In this document: one piece after another, positions 8,635-17,164 of the stretch | Position numbering within the stretch: position 1 is the first letter of the stretch | Layout: every line of letters starts with the position of its first letter | Assembly: GCF_019740355.2 (NCBI RefSeq) | Contig: NZ_CP091819.1 | Location: 2,604,001-2,668,000 of the forward strand | DNA: 64,000 bases | Source: Paracrocinitomix mangrovi | GTDB lineage: Bacteria > Bacteroidota > Bacteroidia > Flavobacteriales_D > Crocinitomicaceae | Direction: 5' to 3' | Position numbers and translations under genes: made by a program | Notes under the pieces: model-generated | What the model was told of the DNA's origin: nothing | Database searches by the model: none | Seen by the model: only the letters and a program-made list of their open reading frames with translations

Positions 8635-9609
8635 ATGAAATCAATTATTGTAAATGCGTACGGAGGACCAGAGGTACTTAAATTAAAAAACACAGAGAAA
8701 CCTACTCCAAAATCAAATGAAGTATTAATCAAAATTCAGGCAACATCTGTCACCAGAGCAAGTACTATGATGCGAACAGGCACACCATACTTTGGGCGTT
8801 TGTTTACAGGAATATCAAAACCAAAAGTAAAGACTCCGGGAACTGATCTAGCAGGGATAGTAGAAGCAATTGGTGCAGAGGTAACCAATTTCCAAGTAGG
8901 AGAAAAAGTAATTGCCGCTACAGATTTAAAATGTGGTGCATATGCTGAATATATCTGTATGTCAGAAAATGAAATGATAGTTCATCAACCTGAAAACATA
9001 AGTGCTGAAGAAGCAACAGGAATTGTTGATGGAGGAAGCACAGCTATTGCATTTTTAACAGAACAAGTTACGATCAAAGCCGGAGATAAAGTACTAATCA
9101 ATGGTGCGTCTGGTAGCATTGGTTCAGCAGCAATTCAATTAGCAAAAGAATTTGGAGCAGAAGTAACTGCAGTTTGCAGTGGCAAAAATTCATCATTGGT
9201 TAAAGAACTAGGAGCTGATCAGGTTTTGGATTATACAAAAAATGAGCTAGCAAACAACTCAGAGCAGTTTGATGTAATTTTTGATACAGTAGGAAAATTG
9301 TCTTTCAGAAAAGCAAAGAAAAACTTGAGCGTAAAAGGTGTGTATCTAACACCAGTAATGGAATTTCCAACATTGATGCACATGCTTTTTATCAATCCAT
9401 TTTCTAAAAAGAAACTAAAGTTTGCCGCAACCGGATTACGCAAACAAGATCAAAGAATGCGCGATTTGCTAAAAATCACAGACTTGTTAGCTAATAACAA
9501 ATTGAAAACTGTGATTGACAAAGTTTACACTTTGGAACAAATTCAAGATGCGCACAAGTATGTTGATGCAGGACACAAAAGGGGAAACGTAATCATCAAA
9601 GTGGCATAA
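8635..9609 (+). CDS. NAD(P)-dependent medium-chain dehydrogenase/quinone reductase family
   Basis: A 324-residue medium-chain dehydrogenase/reductase. The GroES-like N-terminal domain (YGGPEVLKLKNTEKPTPK) is followed by a Rossmann domain with the nucleotide motif INGASGSIGSAAIQLAKEFGA near residue 152. The Cys/His set for catalytic or structural zinc is not evident, so it is probably a zinc-free quinone oxidoreductase-type enzyme using NADPH. I chose the ATG at 8635, where family homology begins. It opens a plus-strand run with three small genes and follows the TolB-TPR-AraC regulator. Confidence 0.88.
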   Translation: MKSIIVNAYGGPEVLKLKNTEKPTPKSNEVLIKIQATSVTRASTMMRTGTPYFGRLFTGISKPKVKTPGTDLAGIVEAIGAEVTNFQVGEKVIAATDLKCGAYAEYICMSENEMIVHQPENISAEEATGIVDGGSTAIAFLTEQVTIKAGDKVLINGASGSIGSAAIQLAKEFGAEVTAVCSGKNSSLVKELGADQVLDYTKNELANNSEQFDVIFDTVGKLSFRKAKKNLSVKGVYLTPVMEFPTLMHMLFINPFSKKKLKFAATGLRKQDQRMRDLLKITDLLANNKLKTVIDKVYTLEQIQDAHKYVDAGHKRGNVIIKVA

Positions 9610-9645
9610 TAATTAAATCAAAAAACAACATAAAATCTTAATAAA

Positions 9646-9855
9646 ATGAAAGCATTAAAAATAAAATTTTCAGCAAGAACCATCTTAACGCTTCTTGCAT
9701 TGAACTGGATAACTCTAATTGTATTAACGGTGTTTTATCTAGGAGAAGAAAATGACCTGTCCTATAAAATAGTAGGAACATTGATTGCAGCATTTATTCT
9801 GCAAATGGCATTCTTAAGAGATCAGTTTAAAAGCAAGCTGCTCAACAGTAAATGA
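9646..9855 (+). CDS. Small membrane protein, two helices
   Basis: A 69-residue protein with two hydrophobic segments (about residues 11-30 and 41-58) joined by a short acidic loop, and basic ends (KALKIKFSAR, KSKLLNSK). No family recognised. It is 36 bases downstream of the dehydrogenase gene and probably in its transcript. Confidence 0.6.
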   Translation: MKALKIKFSARTILTLLALNWITLIVLTVFYLGEENDLSYKIVGTLIAAFILQMAFLRDQFKSKLLNSK

Positions 9856-9886
9856 CCTTAAAATTTTAACCCTATAAATTAATAAT

Positions 9887-10201
9887 ATGAAAATAGCAAT
9901 TTTAACTATTGGATTAGCCTTGGCCAACATAAGTTTTGCAGGCCTTAATCCATCCTTAAAAAAAGAGATCACTGAAAAAGTTCAACTAGATCTTAGTCAA
10001 TTTGAATTTGACACGCATCATGAAAACTTTGTTGTGGTGAGCTTTAGTATTGAAAACTTTCAAATTGAAATACTAGAAATTCAAGGGACAAGTGAAATTC
10101 TAATAAACATGATGACCTTGGAATTAAACAATTTGAAAATAGACAGACTGTATTCTCAAGGGAATATTTATAACTACAAATTCGTCTTTAAAAAACTATA
10201 A
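9887..10201 (+). CDS. Small secreted protein
   Basis: A 104-residue protein with a cleavable signal peptide (residues 1-18, ending NISFAG). The mature part reads as a helix followed by an antiparallel beta domain (FVVVSFSIENFQIEILEIQG), which resembles small periplasmic domains distantly related to the TonB C-terminus; this resemblance is by eye only. It is followed after 3 bases by the DUF4386 gene. Confidence 0.6.
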   Translation: MKIAILTIGLALANISFAGLNPSLKKEITEKVQLDLSQFEFDTHHENFVVVSFSIENFQIEILEIQGTSEILINMMTLELNNLKIDRLYSQGNIYNYKFVFKKL

Positions 10202-10204
10202 AAC

Positions 10205-10909
10205 ATGAGAAAAACAGCAATTTTAGGAGGAATTGGATATCTAATAATATTCATTACCGGAATTTTTGCCAATTTCTATGTCTTGGAAGATTTAAAAATG
10301 GCTGGAGATCCATCTGCTACTTATCAAAATTTGTCAAGTCATGTGCCTTTAGTTATGGCAGCCGTATTGGCCTTTATTTTTATGGTAGTTTTTGACATAG
10401 TACTCACCTGGGTATTGTATGTATTGTTCAAAAATGTTGATGCAAGACTATCAAAAATCACAGCCTTGTTTAGATTGATCAATGCATTAATATTTGGAGC
10501 AGCCCTCATCCAATTAGTACATATGCTTGAATTGATCACTACCAACAATGTTGTCAACTCATTGCTAGTAAAAGAGGTTTCAAATTCATTAAACAACTTC
10601 AACAATGTTTGGTTAATTGGCTTAGTGTTTTTCGGGATTCACTTGATATTACTATCAATTTTACTCAAGAAATCCAGACAAATATATCCTGCCATTCCTT
10701 CATTGTTATTTATAGCAGGTGTTGGATACATTGTAGATACAATTTTACAGTTCACTTATCCAGGCTACGCCAATCTTGCTGACATCTCAGCATTAATAGT
10801 TGTACTACCTGGACTCATAGGTGAATTATCACTTACAGCTTGGTTGCTGTTTAAAGCTGAAAAAACAAGGAAAGGACGGTGCGAGCTAAAGTATGGACTA
10901 CAATTATAA
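10205..10909 (+). CDS. DUF4386-family membrane protein
   Basis: A 234-residue integral membrane protein with six hydrophobic segments (about residues 7-27, 49-74, 90-112, 133-152, 160-182, 190-217). The N-terminus KTAILGGIGYLIIFITGIFA and the overall layout are typical of DUF4386, whose function is not known. It starts 3 bases after the small secreted protein gene and is probably translated with it. Confidence 0.8.
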   Translation: MRKTAILGGIGYLIIFITGIFANFYVLEDLKMAGDPSATYQNLSSHVPLVMAAVLAFIFMVVFDIVLTWVLYVLFKNVDARLSKITALFRLINALIFGAALIQLVHMLELITTNNVVNSLLVKEVSNSLNNFNNVWLIGLVFFGIHLILLSILLKKSRQIYPAIPSLLFIAGVGYIVDTILQFTYPGYANLADISALIVVLPGLIGELSLTAWLLFKAEKTRKGRCELKYGLQL

Positions 10910-10935
10910 TTTATCAATAACCTAAAAATTAGTAT

Positions 10936-11097
10936 ATGAAAAAGGTAAGAATGACCCTGTTATTGGGACTTGTATTTATTGGAATGTCTTCTTGTGCAAG
11001 TATGTTAGATAACATAAATGTAAACTGTGAAGACTGCAGAACAAATCCTAATACCAGCGAGAACTTTGAGTTCGATTTGGACTCAAATTGTGAATAG
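10936..11097 (+). CDS. Very small lipoprotein (53 residues)
   Basis: An ATG at 10936 opens a 53-codon frame ending in TAG at 11095-11097. The first 20 residues are a clear lipoprotein signal peptide with the lipobox MSSC at the end (Cys20); the mature 33 residues are acidic and contain NCEDCR and a Cys next to the C-terminus. It lies 26 bases after DUF4386 and right before a strong terminator, so it closes this run of genes. Function unknown. Confidence 0.65.
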   Translation: MKKVRMTLLLGLVFIGMSSCASMLDNINVNCEDCRTNPNTSENFEFDLDSNCE

Positions 11098-11118
11098 TAA
11101 TATTCGCTTTTGTTAGAG

Positions 11119-11149
11119 AATCGGCCGGCTTAATGCTGGCCGATTTTAT
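11119..11149 (+). terminator. Intrinsic terminator
   Basis: An 8-bp stem (aatcggcc at 11119-11126 with ggccgatt at 11138-11145), which can extend inwards by GGC/GCT, is followed by a T-rich tract. It ends the plus-strand run that begins at the dehydrogenase gene. Confidence 0.85.
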
Positions 11150-11227
11150 TTATATCAAACCATTATTCATTCAATTAACTGATCAAAATCAATATTCTAC
11201 TTGCCTAATTTCCATAACATTGTTATT

Positions 11228-12124
11228 ATGAAAATGACAATTACCTCTTTCTATTTTGGGATATTACTATCCGTTCTACTATCCTGCAATTCTTCAGAGA
11301 ATGATCAAACCTCACCAGAAAATGTTGAGTCGTTTAATTCATATTGGTATGATGGGCAGGCAGAAATAAGTAGTTATGAATTAAAACAAGCACGATACGG
11401 AGAAATTAGAGAAGGTAATGCAGTAATGATTTTTGTTACCGAACCTTTTTCAAAAACATACAACACTAAGGCAGATGAAGAAAGAGATGACAATGTATCT
11501 GTATTGAAAATGAATTTTACTAAAAACTTTGTTACCGGTATCTACCCGTACTCAATAATGAGCAGTGTATTTTATCCTGTCAATAAAATTGAACATGCCA
11601 CAAAATTATCATGTAGCACCCAGGAATGGTGTGGCCAAACATACATGGAAATGATCCGTAACAGGGACTTTGATGTTACTATCAACTCCTATTTTGAAGG
11701 AGAATCTGTAAACCATAGTCATCAACCATTAAATATTTTGGAAGATGAAATTTGGACAATGATTAGAGTTCGACCTGAACAGCTTCCAGTGGGTGAACAA
11801 AAGATAATTCCAGCTTTCAGCTATTTAAGATTGGCACATAAAAAATTAACTCCATATCAATGTAAATGCTCAAAAAAAGTGGAAGACGATATCACTATTT
11901 ATTCAATGTCATATCCTGAAATAGAAAGAGATGTTGAAATTCAATTTGAAACTAAATTTCCTCATAAAATCCTTAAATGGAAAGAAGCTTATCCATGTGG
12001 AAGTTGCGAATCACAAGAAAAACTTGAGTCAAGTGGAGTGCTGATGGAATCAATGAAAATTGATTATTGGAATAAAAACTCAAAGGCCGACTCTCTTTCA
12101 AGATTCAAACTAGGCTTGCATTAA
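11228..12124 (+). CDS. Conserved lipoprotein (often mislabelled Maf-like in databases)
   Basis: A 298-residue lipoprotein. The signal peptide ends in the lipobox LLSC; the start is the ATG at 11228. The mature domain carries ARYGEIREGNAVMIFVTEPF and VLKMNFTKNFVTGIYPYS, which I recall from a conserved Bacteroidota family of lipoproteins that databases sometimes label septum formation inhibitor Maf; nothing here resembles the Maf pyrophosphatase. A CKCSKK and CGSCES pair towards the C-terminus may form disulfides. It is transcribed alone and its real function is unknown. Confidence 0.72.
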   Translation: MKMTITSFYFGILLSVLLSCNSSENDQTSPENVESFNSYWYDGQAEISSYELKQARYGEIREGNAVMIFVTEPFSKTYNTKADEERDDNVSVLKMNFTKNFVTGIYPYSIMSSVFYPVNKIEHATKLSCSTQEWCGQTYMEMIRNRDFDVTINSYFEGESVNHSHQPLNILEDEIWTMIRVRPEQLPVGEQKIIPAFSYLRLAHKKLTPYQCKCSKKVEDDITIYSMSYPEIERDVEIQFETKFPHKILKWKEAYPCGSCESQEKLESSGVLMESMKIDYWNKNSKADSLSRFKLGLH

Positions 12125-12152
12125 AAAAGGGAGCCAAATGACTCCCTTAAAA
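12123..12152. terminator. Bidirectional intrinsic terminator between convergent genes
   Basis: aagggag (12127-12133) pairs with ctccctt (12142-12148), with A-rich flanks on both sides. It lies just after the stop of the plus-strand lipoprotein gene and before the end of the minus-strand YHYH gene and can serve both. Confidence 0.75.
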
Positions 12153-12183
12153 ATTTGAATTTAAACTGTATTTGAATTAAGCC

Positions 12184-13653
12184 TTATCTAGTCCAAACTT
12201 GTGTTTGATCTAAAGTTCCTTGTGTATCATGATAAAAATTCAAAGTAATGGTGTCTGTTGGACCAGCTACCCAATGATATTCAACCATCTTTTTATCTGA
12301 ACCATTCAATGTATAGTACAAAGTATATCCATTACCCATTCCATTGGCCACACAAGAATCAATTAAGGTACTTGATGCTCCTCCTGATAAACCATAAGGA
12401 TTACCTCTGAAATTTTGAGTAGATGGTTGCGGCGTAATTTGATCATAAGGTGCGTCTTGCGCATTTTCAATTCCAACCATTCCTCTGAAAGTATTTACCA
12501 TGTATGGGTAAGTTGTTGTTCCGTGATAATGGAAATTTCCATCAATTTCATGACCGTGATAAAGTGGATCCAAATCTTGCATTGGCGTTCCATCAGGCTC
12601 TAAAGATCCATAAACAGGGAATCCATCTAAAGCATAGGCAATAATTGTTGGTGAACTTCCACCATCCAAATGAGTTGGAGGTAAATGATAGTGGTAATCA
12701 TCTCCTGTTCCGGCATGTCCACCAAACTCATCCAACTCACCTATATCTGCAGATATTTCACCAGTAGCATTAAATGGATTGAAAATAGCAATTCCATTTG
12801 CCGCAACTCCGATAGCATACTTTCTAAAGTGCTCTTCAATGTTATATCCAGCTGAAGAATATTCAGGTTGAATTGGAATTTGCCATGAATTTGAACCATT
12901 CATTTTTTGATAAATCGGAAATTGATCAATCCATGCTGTAATTCCCTTCATCATATCGTGATTAGCAATCGCATCAGCCTCAACAAAAAACGTCGTACCG
13001 TCATTTGAATAAGAAACGTGCGGAGCATATGGAGCAAAAGCCGCTTCCATTGCACTGATTACATTAGCGTTTGGACTTGCAGAGTAAGTAAACTGATAAG
13101 TACAAGATCCATCATCTTTCTTAGCCTTTTCACTGTAATTTTCTGCTAATGGATCAGTACATCCCTTTTTCTTACAAGCTGCAACTGTAGCTGTTAGTCC
13201 TAATAAAACCAGCATTGAAGCAGATAAAGTAAGCTTTTTTCTACCTGATTTTCTCAGCAACAGCATCAATTGCAATACAACAATTAATCCCAATAAAACA
13301 TAAACCCAAACAGGTAAAGCTGAAGATTCAGATGTATCCTCAGAAGTTGATTCTTTTTTATTTATTGTTAAGGTCATTGAATTTAGTTTTTCAACTTCTT
13401 CAATTTTAGCCTGAACAAAATCTTCATCTTCCTGAACTAGAGATTCGGTTGGATACGCCACTACTGCATGATTAGCAGTTTCAATATATACTTTTCCCTC
13501 TTTCGCTAAACTAAACGCACCTTCTATAGAAGTTCCATCATCAAATGTCCACGTTTTTAGTTCGACATTTTCATGATTGTGATGACCTCTTCCATGCGCG
13601 AACGTAAGCGAGGATATTAAAATTGATACTATAAATATTATTGATTTCATCAT
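12184..13653 (-). CDS. YHYH-domain protein fused behind a second, internal lipoprotein signal
   Basis: A 489-residue protein with an unusual order of parts. Residues 1-20 are a signal peptide. Residues about 31-80 look like an SHD1-type small beta domain (TWTFDDGTSIEGAF). Residues 113-133 are a membrane segment, followed by RKSGRKK. A second signal-like stretch then ends in a lipobox VAAC at Cys160, followed by the KKKGCTD Cys-rich module (164-184). The remainder is a YHYH domain, with the hallmarks DDYHYHLPPTH and GNFHYHGTTTYP. YHYH domains are surface or periplasmic; their activity is unknown. It is the last gene of a three-gene operon, 3 bases after the PEBP gene. Confidence 0.8.
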   Translation of the reverse strand: MMKSIIFIVSILISSLTFAHGRGHHNHENVELKTWTFDDGTSIEGAFSLAKEGKVYIETANHAVVAYPTESLVQEDEDFVQAKIEEVEKLNSMTLTINKKESTSEDTSESSALPVWVYVLLGLIVVLQLMLLLRKSGRKKLTLSASMLVLLGLTATVAACKKKGCTDPLAENYSEKAKKDDGSCTYQFTYSASPNANVISAMEAAFAPYAPHVSYSNDGTTFFVEADAIANHDMMKGITAWIDQFPIYQKMNGSNSWQIPIQPEYSSAGYNIEEHFRKYAIGVAANGIAIFNPFNATGEISADIGELDEFGGHAGTGDDYHYHLPPTHLDGGSSPTIIAYALDGFPVYGSLEPDGTPMQDLDPLYHGHEIDGNFHYHGTTTYPYMVNTFRGMVGIENAQDAPYDQITPQPSTQNFRGNPYGLSGGASSTLIDSCVANGMGNGYTLYYTLNGSDKKMVEYHWVAGPTDTITLNFYHDTQGTLDQTQVWTR

Positions 13654-13656
13654 TTC

Positions 13657-14280
13657 TTAGTTTACGTCATTAAATTCTAAAACTGCTGTGTCTATCACTG
13701 TTACTGTCGCAATTGCATCTTTCAATGTTTGCCAATCAACAGAAATATCGCTTTGTGCAGGCAATGATGCCGGTGTTTCTGACAAAGCATAAAGTATTAT
13801 TTCATAAGCATGTGTACCCGGATCTGGCGAACATGGTGATGTATATGAAATGTAATCTCCATCTTTATTTGATCCCATAAACCAAGGTCCATCATCAGCA
13901 GTTCCATGAGGCATTTCAGTTACAGAAGGACTGATATCCCAAAGCAACAGATAACTATTAGCTTGTGATTGATCATTTGGATTTGGAAAATGCTGCATTA
14001 TAATTGCCATAGATCCAGTTCCGTCAGGAACATTTCCCCATTTTAATGGAATAGAAGCCTCGATTCCATTTACTTTATCTTCGCATTTATAATCTGCCAT
14101 CAACTCTCCATTTTCATCAATAGCATCACTTCTTAAATAAAAATCGTATTGGCAACTTTTGTCATCTTTTTCAGCTTCTGCAGAGTAGTTTGAGGCGTTG
14201 ATGTCAGTACATCCTTTCTTTTTACAAGATGACAAAACCGACATTCCGGCAAATAATAATAACAATGGTAATTTTTTCAT
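13657..14280 (-). CDS. PEBP/YbhB-like lipoprotein
   Basis: A 207-residue lipoprotein. The signal peptide ends in LSSC (Cys19), and the KKKGCTD module follows (KKKGCTDINASNYS and DDKSC). The rest is a phosphatidylethanolamine-binding-protein fold of the bacterial YbhB/YbcL type: the ligand-pocket region reads IPLKWGNVPDGTGSMAIIMQ, then HGTADDGPWF and SPCSPDPGTHAYEIILYAL. Such proteins bind anionic ligands or inhibit proteases or kinases; no catalytic role is expected. It is the middle gene of the operon with the YHYH and sandwich-like proteins, spaced 25 and 3 bases. Confidence 0.85.
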   Translation of the reverse strand: MKKLPLLLLFAGMSVLSSCKKKGCTDINASNYSAEAEKDDKSCQYDFYLRSDAIDENGELMADYKCEDKVNGIEASIPLKWGNVPDGTGSMAIIMQHFPNPNDQSQANSYLLLWDISPSVTEMPHGTADDGPWFMGSNKDGDYISYTSPCSPDPGTHAYEIILYALSETPASLPAQSDISVDWQTLKDAIATVTVIDTAVLEFNDVN

Positions 14281-14305
14281 AATTAATTTTTTAGTTGTTT
14301 AAAGT

Positions 14306-15361
14306 TTATTGAATTGTTTTTCTGACTAATACAAGATTGTCGAGTATGACATTTGTTGACCAAATAAATTGAGCATCATTTCCTGAATTGTCAAAAACAT
14401 CTGTGAAATTTGTATAAGATGGTTTATTAGAAACTCCTATTTCTGTATTTGAATAAGTTGTTGCAGCCGGCCAATTACTATCATCAAAACCTTCATTTTG
14501 CCAATTAGTTGGCAAAGGCCAATGCGCCGCAAAATATAATGTACCGTCATTTGAATCTGCTGTAGAACAATTGTCTGACAATCTCAAATTTCCAGATTCT
14601 GAAAGACAACTCAAATCTGTAACCGGAGCCGTATAATAAGTTTGAGCTTTCCAAGTATTATCTGTTGTAGAGATAACATTTCCTGATTGATTTTTAATTA
14701 CAGCCACTAATCCCCCATCTCCAGGATGATAAGCATTACCACTGTGTTCTTCTGAACCTAATCCCAAATTCTCTTCCCAATCAACTAACATCATAGCTAA
14801 ATCAAAAGGAGGACTAACTTTAAACTGAACAATGCAAGCATTAAAATCTGTAAATGGAACAGGATCTTTACCGACAGGAACGCCGTTTACATACATTTCA
14901 AAATAATTATCTGCCCAGATATAGGCAGTCATTACTTCTCCGGCAGCATCTATTACTACCACATCTGCAGGATCTAATGCAGCTTCAGCCGCAGCAACAT
15001 TTGCATAATCATGCCCTGAAACATAGATATTATGCATATCACTTGCCCATGGAAATGAATTATCTTGATAATTGTTATCGGCTGGAACCGTCCATGAAAC
15101 CCCATCAGTTGAAGTTATTGTACCTACTCCAGCAGGACGTGTACCCTGAGGAAATAAATTGGCAACAGAAGTTGTTGCGTGTCCTTGAGAGATAGAAGCT
15201 GTGCCCGTATATCCATCTGTGATATATGTGCAAGAACCATCATCTTTTTTTGCTTCTTCTGAAAAATTGGTTGCAGTAGAATCTGTACATCCTTTCTTCT
15301 TACATGAATTCAGTGACGCCATCATCACTATTGATAAAATTGTTAGTGTTGTTCTTTTCAT
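14306..15361 (-). CDS. Lipoprotein with Cys-rich module and beta-sandwich-like domain
   Basis: A 351-residue lipoprotein. The lipobox is LNSC (Cys19), followed by the KKKGCTD module (KKKGCTDSTATNFS, then DDGSCTY). The remaining 300 residues look like a galactose-binding-like beta sandwich: NYFEMYVNGVPVGKDPVPF and the C-terminal DDSNWPAATTYS are typical of proteins that recognise a ligand by an exposed beta face. No catalytic motif was seen. It is the first gene of the operon, with a promoter and tandem repeats upstream, and lies directly downstream of a TPR-LuxR regulator gene. Confidence 0.72.
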   Translation of the reverse strand: MKRTTLTILSIVMMASLNSCKKKGCTDSTATNFSEEAKKDDGSCTYITDGYTGTASISQGHATTSVANLFPQGTRPAGVGTITSTDGVSWTVPADNNYQDNSFPWASDMHNIYVSGHDYANVAAAEAALDPADVVVIDAAGEVMTAYIWADNYFEMYVNGVPVGKDPVPFTDFNACIVQFKVSPPFDLAMMLVDWEENLGLGSEEHSGNAYHPGDGGLVAVIKNQSGNVISTTDNTWKAQTYYTAPVTDLSCLSESGNLRLSDNCSTADSNDGTLYFAAHWPLPTNWQNEGFDDSNWPAATTYSNTEIGVSNKPSYTNFTDVFDNSGNDAQFIWSTNVILDNLVLVRKTIQ

Positions 15362-15380
15362 TCATTTCGATTTGATAATC

Positions 15381-15411
15381 CAAGGATAAAAAGATCTTTT
15401 AACGCAATCAA
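15381..15411 (-). promoter_or_regulatory. Promoter of the YHYH/PEBP operon
   Basis: On the minus strand, TTG (15411-15409), a 20-base spacer and TATCCTTG (15388-15381) match the Bacteroidota consensus TTG-N17-23-TAnnTTTG with one mismatch. The start codon is 20 bases after the -7 box. The tandem repeats lie just upstream of the -33 element. Confidence 0.45.
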
Positions 15412-15420
15412 TTTTACGCG

Positions 15421-15439
15421 GTAAGCAAAAAGTAAGCAA
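15421..15439. repeat. Tandem GTAAGCAA repeat, 11-bp period (operator-like)
   Basis: GTAAGCAA occurs at 15421-15428 and 15432-15439, exactly one helical turn (11 bp) apart. The pair sits 10-28 bases upstream of the -33 element of the YHYH operon, where an activator would touch RNA polymerase, and 37 bases after the stop codon of the TPR-LuxR gene. Confidence 0.5.
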
Positions 15440-15475
15440 TAAAATATTGGGCTGATTAACAAGTGTTTAAATCCA

Positions 15476-17152
15476 CTACCAGGATAAAATAAAATTTTCT
15501 AAACTGTCAGACTTATCCAATTCCAATTTCTTTTTTAACCTGTGTTTAGCAGTTTTTACAGTATTTAAAGAGGTGTTTTTCTTGGCTGCTATGTCTGCAT
15601 TTGACAAACCGGCTTTTATAAAACAACAATATTGCAGCTCACCTTTTGTAAGGTCCGGATATTTTTGAAGTAAACTATTTTTAAACTTCTCATTGATCTG
15701 GTCAATCTGAGATAACATCTCTTCATTTGATTCAAGGGTCCATATATTTTGACGCACATCAATCATAAAATCCATCAGGATTCTTTCTTTTTCTTTTAGG
15801 TCTGTAGTGTTATTAATTCTTTTTAGCGTCTCCTTTAATTTTTGAACCTGTTCAGAACTTTCAGAAAGATGATGATGCAGACTTTGAATATCCCCTTCTT
15901 TGTACTTCAGTGTTTCTTTTAGCTCATCCTTTAAGTCAATTGTATCTCCCAATTCCTTACTCAGTTCCCTATTCATTTTCTTTTTCAAACTATAGGCACG
16001 ATACACAAGTGTACCCAGGATCATTAGAACCAGAATTCCTAAAACAGCAACAATTAACAAAAGTGATTTATTTTTGTTTTCCAATTTTTCCTGCTTCAGA
16101 ACAGATAGGTGCTGTTCTTCTATCAATTGTTGATTTTGAATTATTTGATCTAGATGAACACTTCTACTTTGTGCCACCATTCGCTCCTTTATCACATCTA
16201 AACTATCTTCAAACTGGCTTAACTTTAATTCATTTTTAGACAGAAGATGTGGATCACCCAAAAGCGTGTAATAATGATTGTTATTATTTAGATATCTTCT
16301 CCAAATATTGTGTTCATACCGCTCCTTTGAAACAACCAAAGAGTCATATGCAAGCTTTAAATAATTACCCGATAATTGAAGATTACCTTTTGCCAAATAC
16401 AATTCAGATTCAAGTAAATAATAATTGATATTCCTCCTTTGCTGGTCAAATCTACCTGCATGATTCTTTAAAGTATCAATTACAATTCTTGCTTCTGAAA
16501 TAGCTCCGTTTTTTATCAATGCTTCAGCTTTATTTTCAAGTAAAACAAAGTTGAAATGGTTGTTAAAAGGAAAATCAGAATAGATGGCTTTGTTATAATA
16601 ATGAATGGCACTGTCATACTGCCCAATACCAAAATATGTTAATCCGAGCTCATTGAATAAATAATGATAATCCTGATTACCTGAAACTTTTGATTCCTCA
16701 ATTTTAAGGTTAAGCCCATGCTTTTCAATTTCTACAGCTTTTTCTGGATCTCCTAATTTGATATAAACTTTGCCTAACTCATTATAGATATAATATTTTT
16801 CACCTTTGTAGTCCGGGTCTTCTACTATTTCATTTACAAGCAAACCATAGCGTAACGCTTCATCTACATCTCCAATTTTATGTAGAAACTTTGAATAATT
16901 GAAATAGAGATATGCCCGTGCTTCAGACAATGGAGATAAAGTATCAACCAACTGAATTCCATCTTCATAAATTTGAAGACATTCCAATCTACTTGATGCA
17001 TTAAGATCACCTGTTTCAGTAATCTCATTCATCAAGGAACTTACTTCCTCAAAAGCTTTTTCCTCATCATTTTGCTGTAAAAATGAATTGTTACTATACC
17101 ACAGAAATGCGGTGAGTGCAATTAGACGATATATGCGTTTTCCGGCTTTGAT
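15476..17152 (-). CDS. Membrane-bound TPR-LuxR-type regulator, start codon unclear
   Basis: A one-component sensor-regulator typical of Bacteroidota. N-terminal tetratricopeptide repeats (for example YYIYNELGKVYIKLGDPEKA) are followed by a long helix, a membrane segment (LLLIVAVLGILVLMILGTLV), a coiled coil and a C-terminal LuxR-type helix-turn-helix (LSNADIAAKKNTSLNTVKTA). The frame is open up to 17197 and encodes a signal-like stretch (RIYRLIALTAFLWYSNNSF) upstream of the first usual start, TTG 17035. No ATG, GTG or TTG lies in that part. A TATTTTTG -7 box ends 4 bases before the ATC codon at 17152, which I give as the likely limit. It probably controls the YHYH operon downstream. Confidence 0.8.
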   Translation of the reverse strand: MKAGKRIYRLIALTAFLWYSNNSFLQQNDEEKAFEEVSSLMNEITETGDLNASSRLECLQIYEDGIQLVDTLSPLSEARAYLYFNYSKFLHKIGDVDEALRYGLLVNEIVEDPDYKGEKYYIYNELGKVYIKLGDPEKAVEIEKHGLNLKIEESKVSGNQDYHYLFNELGLTYFGIGQYDSAIHYYNKAIYSDFPFNNHFNFVLLENKAEALIKNGAISEARIVIDTLKNHAGRFDQQRRNINYYLLESELYLAKGNLQLSGNYLKLAYDSLVVSKERYEHNIWRRYLNNNNHYYTLLGDPHLLSKNELKLSQFEDSLDVIKERMVAQSRSVHLDQIIQNQQLIEEQHLSVLKQEKLENKNKSLLLIVAVLGILVLMILGTLVYRAYSLKKKMNRELSKELGDTIDLKDELKETLKYKEGDIQSLHHHLSESSEQVQKLKETLKRINNTTDLKEKERILMDFMIDVRQNIWTLESNEEMLSQIDQINEKFKNSLLQKYPDLTKGELQYCCFIKAGLSNADIAAKKNTSLNTVKTAKHRLKKKLELDKSDSLENFILSW

Positions 17153-17156
17153 TAAA

Positions 17157-17164
17157 CAAAAATA
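17157..17164 (-). promoter_or_regulatory. -7 box (TATTTTTG) before the TPR-LuxR gene
   Basis: TATTTTTG on the minus strand fits TAnnTTTG. No TTG is visible 17-23 bases upstream. If it is used, transcription starts within a few bases of codon ATC 17152, excluding the ATG at 17193 (another frame, 13 codons) as the start. Confidence 0.35.

Noticed and set aside
11228-12124. Septum formation inhibitor Maf label for the lipoprotein
   Set aside because: No Maf pyrophosphatase motif is present; the sequence is a lipoprotein of unknown function.
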